DNA from: an uncultured Collinsella sp.
GTDB taxonomy: Bacteria > Actinomycetota > Coriobacteriia > Coriobacteriales > Coriobacteriaceae
Length of the DNA: 7,709 nt
Reading direction: 5' to 3'
Assembly (NCBI GenBank): GCA_937926755.1
Contig: CALBBA010000228.1
Coordinates: 1 to 7,709, forward strand
Part shown: positions 1-5,499 of the stretch, one piece after another
Numbering within the stretch: position 1 is the stretch's first letter
How the letters are laid out: every line of letters begins with the position of its first letter
Program-made: the position numbers and the translations under genes
Notes under the pieces: model-generated
Seen by the model: the letters and a program-made list of their open reading frames with translations, nothing else
The model's database searches: none
What the model was told of the DNA's origin: nothing

Positions 1-432
1 GGCGAGCCGGGTACGGGCGACGTCGTTCAGGCCGTGCGCCATATGCGCAAGATCCAAAAGCAGATCCGCGACGTTGTTGCCCTGTGCGACGACGAGCTCT
101 TTGAGGCAGCCAAGCAACTGCAGGTTCCGGTCGAGCTGGTGCGCGAGGTCCATGCCGCGGGCAAGCTCCCCGTCGTAAACTTTGCCGCCGGCGGAGTCGC
201 GACCCCCGCCGACGCCGCGCTGATGATGCAGCTGGGTGCCGAGGGCGTCTTTGTCGGCTCGGGCATCTTTAAGAGCGGCGACCCCGCCAAGCGCGCCGCT
301 GCCATCGTCAAGGCCGTGGCAAACTTCACCGATGCCAAGCTCATCGCCGAGCTTTCGGAGGACCTGGGCGAGGCCATGGTGGGCATCAACGCCGACGAAA
401 TCGAGATCATCATGGAGGAGCGCGGGCGCTAG
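1..432 (+). CDS. pdxS: PdxS, pyridoxal 5'-phosphate synthase lyase subunit (3' part)
   Basis: PdxS builds PLP from ribose 5-phosphate, glyceraldehyde 3-phosphate and ammonia supplied by PdxT. It is a cytosolic (beta/alpha)8 barrel that assembles as a dodecamer. The reading frame is open from base 1 and ends at TAG 430-432, giving 143 residues of a protein that is usually about 290. The first residues, GEPGTGDVV, are the family motif that directly follows the second catalytic lysine (K149 in Bacillus subtilis), so the window edge cuts the gene just after that residue. Also visible are KLPVVNFAAGGVATPADAA and GVFVGSGIF, the conserved phosphate-binding glycine segments of the barrel's C-terminal half. 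The end (IIMEERGR) matches the usual family C-terminus. pdxT follows after 20 bases, so the two are almost certainly cotranscribed. The promoter is outside the window. The identification is secure; the 5' half cannot be judged. Confidence 0.97.
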   Translation, partial: GEPGTGDVVQAVRHMRKIQKQIRDVVALCDDELFEAAKQLQVPVELVREVHAAGKLPVVNFAAGGVATPADAALMMQLGAEGVFVGSGIFKSGDPAKRAAAIVKAVANFTDAKLIAELSEDLGEAMVGINADEIEIIMEERGR

Positions 433-452
433 TCCAGCAGAAAGGATCGCAC

Positions 453-1040
453 ATGAGCGATTATGCAGACCAAACGGTTGCCGTGCTGGCGGTCCAAGGC
501 GCTTTTGCCGAGCATGAGGCAAGGCTATCTGAGCTGGGCGCACGCTGTATTGAGCTGAGGCAGGCGGCTGATTTGAAGCAGGACTTTGACCGTCTGGTAC
601 TTCCCGGCGGCGAGTCTACCGTTCAAGGGAAGCTGCTTGATGAGTTGGGCATGCTCGAGGAGCTTCGTACCCGTATCGCTGAAGGCATGCCCGTCCTGGG
701 CACCTGCGCCGGCTTGATTCTGCTGGCGCGCGACCTTGCCGCCCACGACGATAAGGGGACGCCGCGCCTGGCAACCATGGATGCGTTCGTCGAGCGCAAT
801 GCCTACGGCAGGCAGCTCGGCAGCTTTCGAACCAAGGGGCAAATAGCCGGCATCGACGGTGAAGTGCCGCTGACGTTTATCCGCGCGCCCCGCATCGTCG
901 AAGTGCACGGCGACGCCAAGGCCTTAGCGAAAGTCGACGGTCGTATTGTCGCCGCCCGTCAGGGCAACCAGCTCGGCGTAACCTTCCACCCCGAACTCGA
1001 TGAAGACACCCGCCTCCACGAACTGTTCCTACAAATGTAG
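453..1040 (+). CDS. pdxT: PdxT, glutaminase subunit of PLP synthase
   Basis: This class I glutamine amidotransferase hydrolyses glutamine and passes ammonia to PdxS for PLP synthesis. The protein has 195 residues, the normal family length. The nucleophile elbow GTCAG places the catalytic cysteine at residue 85. The other triad members are His179 and Glu181 in the TFHPEL motif. LPGGEST (residues 50-56) and the ERNAYGRQ segment (114-121) are further PdxT hallmarks. The ATG start at 453 is preceded by AAAGGA at 441-446, six bases away, and the N-terminus begins the usual first beta strand (VAVLAVQGAF) a few residues in. It follows pdxS closely in the same direction. Two palindromic repeats begin 13 bases after its stop codon. 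Nothing in the protein looks abnormal. Confidence 0.98.
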   Translation: MSDYADQTVAVLAVQGAFAEHEARLSELGARCIELRQAADLKQDFDRLVLPGGESTVQGKLLDELGMLEELRTRIAEGMPVLGTCAGLILLARDLAAHDDKGTPRLATMDAFVERNAYGRQLGSFRTKGQIAGIDGEVPLTFIRAPRIVEVHGDAKALAKVDGRIVAARQGNQLGVTFHPELDEDTRLHELFLQM

Positions 1041-1053
1041 GTAGAACAAAAAC

Positions 1054-1117
1054 GAGAGTGGATAATCTCCCACTTTGAGCTTGAATGCAGACTCAAACCG
1101 GGAGATTATCCACTCTC
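1054..1117. repeat. Long palindromic intergenic repeat with 18-bp perfect arms
   Basis: GAGAGTGGATAATCTCCC at 1054-1071 is the exact reverse complement of 1100-1117. Inside it, after a 2x2 mismatch, TTTGAG (1074-1079) pairs with CTCAAA (1092-1097) around a 12-base loop, giving 24 base pairs in total. It starts 13 bases after the pdxT stop. No T-tract follows on the plus strand, so it is not a standard terminator for pdxST. Read on the minus strand the hairpin is followed by CGTTTTTG, which could terminate minus-strand transcripts, but no minus-strand gene points at it. The perfect arms and the position next to another palindrome suggest a dispersed palindromic repeat family. It may still shield the 3' end of the pdxST mRNA. 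Confidence 0.85.
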
Positions 1118-1124
1118 ATCCTAT

Positions 1125-1182
1125 GTAGTCGTTGGGGACGTTCTTAAACGACTAGTCATTCAAGAACGTCCCCAATGACTAC
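1125..1182. repeat. REP/BIME-like pair of inverted repeat units
   Basis: The outer arms 1125-1145 and 1162-1182 are complementary over 21 bases, with one G-T pair (1131/1176). The element also resolves into two head-to-head units that share two bases. Unit A (1126-1154) has the 8-bp stem TAGTCGTT/AACGACTA around a loop containing GGGGACGTTCTT. Unit B (1153-1181, read on the minus strand) has TAGTCATT/AATGACTA around the same loop core. The base that differs between the two stems is changed on both sides, so each unit is perfectly paired. This is the architecture of bacterial interspersed mosaic elements, whose REP units are mobilised by RAYT-type tyrosine transposases. No such transposase is in the window, so the family assignment is inferred from structure alone. 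There is no T-tract typical of a terminator. Confidence 0.8.
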
Positions 1183-1234
1183 CCGCAGAATGTGCGTGGC
1201 TGACAGCCGGGCGACGCCGGTCCGCGTGGCGGCG

Positions 1235-1240
1235 TATAAT
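1235..1240 (+). promoter_or_regulatory. Candidate -10 element for recQ
   Basis: A perfect TATAAT lies in otherwise GC-rich sequence, 31 bases upstream of the recQ start codon, giving a predicted leader of about 25 bases. No good -35 hexamer is found at the normal 16-18 base spacing, so this is a partial promoter call. It lies just downstream of the two palindromic repeats, which fits recQ being transcribed separately from pdxST. Confidence 0.45.
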
Positions 1241-1271
1241 CGGCGGCAGATGACTTGGACGTTAGGAAATC

Positions 1272-3248
1272 ATGACCGATAGCATGCAGCAGACGGCGCT
1301 CGACACGCTCGGCGCCTATTTTGGCTACACCTCGTTTCGCCCGGGGCAGGACCGCATGGTGGATGCGATTCTTGCCGGCCGCGATGCGCTCGGCGTTATG
1401 CCCACAGGCGCCGGCAAGTCCATTTGCTACCAGGTGCCTGCGCTTATGCTGCCCGGCATCACCTTTGTGGTGAGTCCGTTGCTGTCGCTTATGGAGGATC
1501 AGACCCGCGCGTTGCTCGCGGCGGGTGCGCGACCCAGCTATCTCAACTCCAGTCTTACTCCGGCCCAGCAAAATACCGTGCTCAAGCGCGCTCGTGAGGG
1601 GCGCTACCAGCTTATGTATGTGGCGCCCGAGCGCCTGCTCGAGCCGCGCTTTTTAGCCTTTGCGCAGGAAGCTGCGGCCGAAGGCGGCATCGGCGTTCCG
1701 CTCGTGGCCATTGACGAGGCCCACTGCGTGAGCCAATGGGGCCAGGATTTCCGCCCCGCCTACCTGCAGATTCGCGAGTTCATCGATTCCCTGCCGCAGC
1801 GCCCCATCGTGGCGGCCTTTACCGCTACGGCGACCGAGCGTGTGCGCGCGGACATTCAGCAGATGCTCGGCCTGCAAAACCCGGCGACGGTGGTGACGGG
1901 CTTCGATCGCAAGAACCTCTACTTTGGTTGCGAGGAGATGGGCGACAAGGCCAAGACCACGTGGGTGCGCGACTACGTGATCGCGCATTCGAGCGAGAGC
2001 GGCATCGTGTATTGCTCGACTCGCAAGACGGTCGATGCGCTGGCAGGCGAGCTTGCCGAGGCGCTGGGCCCCAGCGGCATTCGCGTTGGCCGCTATCATG
2101 CCGGCATGGGCAATGACGCCCGCCGTCAAAGCCAGCGTGCCTTTATCGACGACGACATTCAGGTGATGGTTGCCACCAACGCCTTTGGCATGGGCATCGA
2201 CAAGCCCAACGTGCGCTACGTGATTCACAACAACGTGCCCGAGAGCATCGAGGCATACTACCAAGAGGCGGGCCGCGCTGGCCGCGATGGCGATCCGGCC
2301 AGCTGCCATCTGCTGTGGAACGGTAACGATTTTCGCATGCGCCGCTTTCTGATCGATCGCGGCGATGCTGCCGACGAGGCGCTCGATGACGAGCAGCGCG
2401 CGTGGGCGCTCCAGAACCGTTATCGTCTGCTCAGCCAGATGGAGGGCTACTGCAATACCACCGGCTGCCTGCGCGAATACATGCTGCGCTACTTTGGCGA
2501 CGAAGCCGCGGCCGAGCATGCGACAGCCGCCGCGGGAGGCACGGCAGACGACGCCGAGGGCTGCGGCAACTGCAGCAACTGTCTCACGCAGTTCGAGGTC
2601 GAGGACGTCACCGATATGGCCCACGCCGCTGTGCGCTATGTGGCCACGCGCCCCATGCGCTTTGGCAAGTCGCTCATCGCCGATGTGCTCCACGGCGGCA
2701 ACACCGAGCGCATTCGCCAGATGCATTTGGACGAGGACCGCGGCTACGGTGAGCTGTCGAGCGAATCGGTCGGGCGCATCAAGGACATCATCGGCCAGCT
2801 GTGCGGCCGCGGTTATTTGGCCACCTCGCAGGGGCAATACCCGGTCGTGGGGCTGGGCCCGCGTGCCGGCGAGGTCGAGGATGAGGCGTTTGCCTTTACC
2901 GTTAAGCGTCGCGCGTCCAAGCGCAAGGTCTCAGCCCGCGCCCGCCGTGCGGTGGATCTGCTGCGCGAGGAGGCCGAGCTGGATCAGCGCCCACGCGTGG
3001 GCGACGATGCCGAGCTGTTCGAGCGCCTGCGCGCCCTGCGCAAGGATATCTCGACCGAGTTGGAGATGGCGCCGTACATGGTCTTCTCCGACAAGGCCCT
3101 GCGCGGCCTGTGCCGCCTGCGCCCTCAGACGCGCGACGAGCTGATTCAGGTCAACGGCATTGGCGAGAAAAAGGCCGACGCCTTTGGCGAGCAGTTTATG
3201 GCGGCGATTGAAGAGTTTGAGTCCGAGCATGCGCGGGATGGAGCGTAA
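1272..3248 (+). CDS. recQ: RecQ-family ATP-dependent DNA helicase
   Basis: A 3'-to-5' superfamily 2 helicase that unwinds forks, D-loops and other branched DNA during recombination and repair. The protein has 658 residues with the complete bacterial RecQ layout. The helicase core holds motif 0 (FGYTSFRPGQ, 17-26), Walker A (PTGAGKS, Lys49), DEAH (148-151), the aromatic-rich loop SQWGQDFRP (154-162), TATAT (184-188) and motif VI QEAGRAGRDG (331-340). A zinc site follows with Cys399, Cys431, Cys434 and Cys437, then a winged-helix RQC region (about 440-545) and a C-terminal HRDC domain (about 580-655). The gap between the first two zinc ligands is 31 residues and Ala/Gly-rich, longer than the 16 in Escherichia coli RecQ. 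The ATG at 1272 has AGGA at 1264-1267 just upstream. The stop codon is 2 bases before the next gene, so RecQ and the regulator probably share a transcript. Confidence 0.97.
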   Translation: MTDSMQQTALDTLGAYFGYTSFRPGQDRMVDAILAGRDALGVMPTGAGKSICYQVPALMLPGITFVVSPLLSLMEDQTRALLAAGARPSYLNSSLTPAQQNTVLKRAREGRYQLMYVAPERLLEPRFLAFAQEAAAEGGIGVPLVAIDEAHCVSQWGQDFRPAYLQIREFIDSLPQRPIVAAFTATATERVRADIQQMLGLQNPATVVTGFDRKNLYFGCEEMGDKAKTTWVRDYVIAHSSESGIVYCSTRKTVDALAGELAEALGPSGIRVGRYHAGMGNDARRQSQRAFIDDDIQVMVATNAFGMGIDKPNVRYVIHNNVPESIEAYYQEAGRAGRDGDPASCHLLWNGNDFRMRRFLIDRGDAADEALDDEQRAWALQNRYRLLSQMEGYCNTTGCLREYMLRYFGDEAAAEHATAAAGGTADDAEGCGNCSNCLTQFEVEDVTDMAHAAVRYVATRPMRFGKSLIADVLHGGNTERIRQMHLDEDRGYGELSSESVGRIKDIIGQLCGRGYLATSQGQYPVVGLGPRAGEVEDEAFAFTVKRRASKRKVSARARRAVDLLREEAELDQRPRVGDDAELFERLRALRKDISTELEMAPYMVFSDKALRGLCRLRPQTRDELIQVNGIGEKKADAFGEQFMAAIEEFESEHARDGA

Positions 3249-3250
3249 CG

Positions 3251-4006
3251 ATGGCTTTCGATAGCAAGACCGACCGTACTGACGTGTCCGCCGTGCCGCT
3301 GTACCAGCAGGTCATGGACGACCTGAAGGGCGAGATCGCGCGCGGCGTGTACGTGGCCGGCTCGCGCATTCCTTCCGAGATGGAGCTCGCGAAGTCCTAC
3401 GGCGTGGGGCGCATCACCGTGCGCCGTGCCATCGAGGAGCTGTCGCGCGCGGGGTATCTCAGCCGCCAGCAGGGGAGGGGTACCTTTGTGTGCGCTCCCA
3501 AGCTCAAGCGCAAGATTCGCCAGAAGGGTGACGTCCAGAGCTTTACTGAGGGTTGTGCTGCCAACGACATGGTGCCGGGTGCGCGTCTGGTGTCGCGCAC
3601 GGTGGTCGCAGCGACGCACGAGGATGCGGCGTTCTTTGGCGTGGAGCCCGGCTGCGAGCTTATCGTGGTCGAACGCGTGCGCACAGCCGACGGCATCCCT
3701 GTCATGCTTGAGAACAACACCTTTGTGCTCGCCGACCATCCCTATCTGCAGACGCTTGCCGACAAGGACCTCACGGACAATTCCATCTTTGCACTCGTTG
3801 CCGAGCATTCGGGTCGCGCGCCGCTCAAGTCCGACCCCTGCACCGTGGAGATTGCGCTTGCCGATGCTCAAGCGGCCCCACTGCTGGAGGTGCCGGTCGG
3901 CGAGCCGCTCTTCTATATGGAGGCGTACTTTACCGACGCCGGCGGGCGCCCTCTACTGCTCGGCCGCCAAAAGATCGTGGGCTCGCGCTACGTCTTCGAC
4001 ATCTAA
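3251..4006 (+). CDS. GntR-family regulator with UTRA sensor domain (HutC/FrlR-like)
   Basis: A cytosolic DNA-binding regulator of 251 residues. The GntR winged helix-turn-helix spans about residues 15-82: PLYQQVMDDLKGEI, then IPSEMELAKSYGVGRITVRR (the recognition helix region), then the wing GYLSRQQGRGTFV. A UTRA effector domain covers about 90-245, with the typical ERVRTADGIP and final GRQKIVGSRYVF segments. UTRA domains usually bind sugar phosphates or small amines. The ATG at 3251 is 2 bases after the recQ stop, and its Shine-Dalgarno (GGATGGAG, 3235-3242) lies inside the end of recQ, implying translational coupling. Downstream is a promoter flanked and overlapped by 10-bp repeats, then a FrlB-like gene, which is the probable target. 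The effector and the sign of regulation cannot be read from the sequence; repression relieved by the sugar phosphate is usual for this family. Confidence 0.93.
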   Translation: MAFDSKTDRTDVSAVPLYQQVMDDLKGEIARGVYVAGSRIPSEMELAKSYGVGRITVRRAIEELSRAGYLSRQQGRGTFVCAPKLKRKIRQKGDVQSFTEGCAANDMVPGARLVSRTVVAATHEDAAFFGVEPGCELIVVERVRTADGIPVMLENNTFVLADHPYLQTLADKDLTDNSIFALVAEHSGRAPLKSDPCTVEIALADAQAAPLLEVPVGEPLFYMEAYFTDAGGRPLLLGRQKIVGSRYVFDI

Positions 4007-4015
4007 CGTCCACAG

Positions 4016-4035
4016 ATAGAACAACATAGAACAAC
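4016..4035 (+). promoter_or_regulatory. Upstream pair of 10-bp direct repeats (candidate operator O1)
   Basis: Two exact, abutting copies of ATAGAACAAC lie at 4016-4025 and 4026-4035. They are 15 bases upstream of the -35 hexamer of the SIS gene promoter and 9 bases after the stop codon of the GntR gene. A 10-bp period places both copies on the same face of the helix. The best guess is a binding site for the adjacent GntR regulator, although GntR dimers more often bind inverted repeats, so another protein is possible. Confidence 0.65.
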
Positions 4036-4049
4036 TTTGGTGAAATGAC

Positions 4050-4078
4050 TTCACGGGCGTTGTTGCACGTGTTATAAA
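4050..4078 (+). promoter_or_regulatory. Promoter of the SIS-domain gene
   Basis: The -35 candidate is TTCACG (4050-4055, four matches to TTGACA). After 17 bases comes TATAAA (4073-4078, five matches to TATAAT), preceded by TG at 4070-4071 as in extended -10 promoters. The predicted start of transcription is near 4085, giving a leader of about 65 bases. One repeat pair lies upstream of the -35 and the other begins at the last base of the -10. Confidence 0.7.
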
Positions 4079-4097
4079 TAGGACAACATAGAACGAC
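4078..4097 (+). promoter_or_regulatory. Downstream pair of 10-bp direct repeats (candidate operator O2)
   Basis: ATAGGACAAC (4078-4087) and ATAGAACGAC (4088-4097) each differ by one base from the unit of the upstream pair. The pair covers the end of the -10 and the expected transcription start, where a bound protein would block RNA polymerase. It begins exactly 62 bases after the upstream pair, close to six helical turns, so both sites face the same side of the DNA. Confidence 0.65.
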
Positions 4098-4120
4098 AGC
4101 AGGTACGAGCTGCCGTCGTT
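4092..4120 (+). promoter_or_regulatory. Leader hairpin upstream of the SIS gene
   Basis: AACGAC (4092-4097) pairs with GTCGTT (4115-4120) and, past one A/C mismatch, GCAG (4099-4102) pairs with CTGC (4110-4113) around a 7-base loop. It lies within the predicted untranslated leader, ending 14 bases before the Shine-Dalgarno. It may stabilise the mRNA or serve as a DNA dyad for a regulator. It resembles no riboswitch class that I recognise. Confidence 0.55.
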
Positions 4121-4134
4121 CAAAGCCGCCCCAC

Positions 4135-4141
4135 AAGGAGG
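4135..4141 (+). promoter_or_regulatory. Strong ribosome binding site of the SIS gene
   Basis: AAGGAGG is a near-perfect anti-16S complement 9 bases before the ATG at 4151. It is the strongest ribosome binding site in the window and fixes the start codon. Confidence 0.9.
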
Positions 4142-4150
4142 AACATCAGG

Positions 4151-5119
4151 ATGAACGCACATGATCTGGTTCAGGAAGTCATCGAGCGCAAGGGCAAGAT
4201 CGAGAATGTCTTTTGGATCGCTTGTGGCGGTTCGATGATCGACCTGATGCCGGCCAACGAGCTGCTCAAGCGCGAGGCCACCACGTTTACCTCGACGGTC
4301 TACACGGCACGCGAGTTTTGCCTGATGGCTCCCAAGAGCCTTGGGCCGAAGTCGCTCGTAATTGCCTGCAGCCACAGCGGCAACACGCAGGAGGTCGTCG
4401 ACGGCTGCGAGATGGCGCTGGCCGCCGGCGCCGAGGTCGTTGCCCTCACCGACTGCGAGGGCTCCAAGATCGATAACGGCAAGTGGACCACCTGGGTCTA
4501 CCCCTGGGGCGAGGGCGTGCCGCAGGCCGAGGTGCCTCAGGGTATCGGCGCCCTGATGGCTGCCGAGTTGCTCGACCAGCAGGAGGGTTACGAGGCGCTT
4601 GCCGACATGTATGCCGGTCTTAAGCAGATGGATGCCCTGCTGCCCGCTGCTCGCGAGAAGGTCAACGCCGAGCTGGGCGCCCGCTTTGCCGAGCTCTGCC
4701 AGCAGCACAAGTTCTTCTATATCCTGGGTTCCGGCCCCAACTTTAGCCAGACCTACGCCATGGCCATCTGCTCGCTCATGGAGATGCAATGGCAGCACTG
4801 CTGCTATATCCACTCCGGCGAGTATTTCCACGGCCCGTTTGAGGCCACCGAGCCCGGCGTGTTCTACTTTGTGCAGCTTGGCGCGGGCGAGTGCCGCCCC
4901 ATGGAGGAGCGCGCTCTTGCGTTCCTCAACACGCACACCGATACAGTCATGGTGCTCGATGCACTCGAGTACGGCGTGGGCGACGTGCCCGCCAGCGTGC
5001 GTTCGTACCTGGAGCCGATCTTCTTCTACAGCATGAGCTGCGAGCTGCGCGCCGCCCGCGGCAAGGTCTTCGACCACAGTCCCGAGGTTCGTCGCTACAT
5101 GGGCATCGAGCAGTACTAA
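4151..5119 (+). CDS. Double-SIS-domain sugar-phosphate enzyme, FrlB-like fructosamine-6-phosphate deglycase
   Basis: A cytosolic protein of 322 residues with two sugar isomerase (SIS) domains, at about residues 15-150 and 175-300. In the first, IACGGS (23-28) and CSHSGNTQEV (73-82) are the phosphosugar-binding loops. In the second, GSGPNF (193-198), EMQWQHCCYIHSGEYFHGPF (211-230) and the C-terminal FDHSPEVRRYMGIEQY closely resemble Escherichia coli FrlB (SGEFRHGP and DHNPDERRYYGGLVEY). FrlB-type enzymes split fructoselysine 6-phosphate or related Amadori products into glucose 6-phosphate and the free amine. Glu224 and His227 are candidate active-site residues. It is slightly shorter than the roughly 330-340 residues of FrlB. 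It appears to be transcribed alone, between its own promoter and terminator, with no kinase or PTS gene beside it. The exact substrate (fructoselysine, glucoselysine or other fructosamine phosphates) is not resolved; a related SIS isomerase role is possible. No glutaminase domain is present, so it is not GlmS. Confidence 0.85.
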   Translation: MNAHDLVQEVIERKGKIENVFWIACGGSMIDLMPANELLKREATTFTSTVYTAREFCLMAPKSLGPKSLVIACSHSGNTQEVVDGCEMALAAGAEVVALTDCEGSKIDNGKWTTWVYPWGEGVPQAEVPQGIGALMAAELLDQQEGYEALADMYAGLKQMDALLPAAREKVNAELGARFAELCQQHKFFYILGSGPNFSQTYAMAICSLMEMQWQHCCYIHSGEYFHGPFEATEPGVFYFVQLGAGECRPMEERALAFLNTHTDTVMVLDALEYGVGDVPASVRSYLEPIFFYSMSCELRAARGKVFDHSPEVRRYMGIEQY

Positions 5120-5142
5120 TATACCGGGAATAACCTCTCACG

Positions 5143-5174
5143 ACGGGGTCTGCGCTGCGCGCGGGCCCCGTTTT
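5143..5174 (+). terminator. Intrinsic terminator of the SIS gene
   Basis: ACGGGGTCTGCGC (5143-5155) pairs with GCGCGGGCCCCGT (5159-5171), 13 base pairs including two G-U, with a 3-base loop. TTTT (5171-5174) follows, the first T being the last paired base. It lies 23 bases after the SIS stop codon. The T-tract is short but the stem is very stable. Confidence 0.8.
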
Positions 5175-5210
5175 GCGTTGCGGCGGCCGGATCCGTGTCT
5201 GCGCGAAAAA

Positions 5211-5392
5211 CGAAGGTGAATACTTTTCCGCGAAGTGAACGACCTATTTTGGACCCCCGAAGCATCCACACTTTTTGACGCCAAAACTGCAGGAAAAACT
5301 CAGCGAAACCGCAGGAAACAGCGTCTGAAAAGTGTCGATGCTTCGGGGGCTCGTTTTTGCTCGTTCACTTCGCGGAAAAGTATTCACCTTCG
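5211..5392. repeat. 182-base long inverted repeat (large hairpin element)
   Basis: The outer arms 5211-5242 and 5361-5392 are perfect reverse complements over 32 bases. After a symmetric 11-base internal loop on each side, 5254-5266 pairs with 5337-5349 (13 bp), then past one mismatch 5268-5275 with 5328-5335 (8 bp), then past a small bulge GACGC 5277-5281 with GCGTC 5321-5325. That is 58 base pairs in all, with a 39-base tip that carries GCAGGAAA twice (5289-5296 and 5311-5318). Beyond the arms GCGCGAA and TTCGCG could extend the pairing with a bulge. It lies in the gap between two facing terminators, so neither neighbour should transcribe it. It contains no credible gene: the open frames crossing it are not maintained. 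It could be a non-autonomous mobile element, a palindromic repeat family member or a structured RNA locus. It is the main content of the 380-base gene-free stretch 5120-5499. Confidence 0.9.
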
Positions 5393-5416
5393 ATTCGCGA
5401 GGGCACTGTGTGAGTC

Positions 5417-5458
5417 AAAAAAGCGGGCCGCGCCGGGGATTTCCGGCACGGCCCGCTT
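5417..5458 (-). terminator. Intrinsic terminator of the dehydrogenase gene
   Basis: On the minus strand a 16-bp GC-rich stem (arms 5443-5458 and 5421-5436, one G-U pair at 5431/5448) with a 6-base loop runs into six T (plus-strand A at 5417-5422; the last two overlap the stem base). It begins 41 bases after the minus-strand stop codon. This is the clearest terminator in the window. Confidence 0.92.
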
Positions 5459-5499
5459 GGTATCGCGCTTCGATTCGCAAGGTTGCGGCAGCCAGCGGC

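Noticed and set aside
1040..1050. GTAGAACAAA after pdxT as another copy of the ATAGAACAAC repeat
   Set aside because: It matches 8 of 10 bases, occurs once, and lies just after a stop codon away from any promoter; most likely chance.
1054..1182. The palindromes after pdxT as ordinary Rho-independent terminators of pdxST
   Set aside because: Neither is followed by a T-tract on the plus strand, and the sequence design (perfect long arms, paired REP-like units) fits repeat elements better.
1653..2837. A 394-codon minus-strand open frame inside recQ
   Set aside because: It lies opposite the helicase motifs of recQ, shows no recognisable domain and has the composition of an antisense frame in high-GC DNA.
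4016..4097. Short CRISPR-like array
   Set aside because: The units are 10 bases, abut each other and are arranged around a promoter; there are no spacers of regular size and no cas gene.
3953..5077. A 374-codon minus-strand open frame across the SIS gene and its promoter
   Set aside because: It is antisense to a well-conserved enzyme and runs through the repeat-bearing promoter; no protein family is recognisable.
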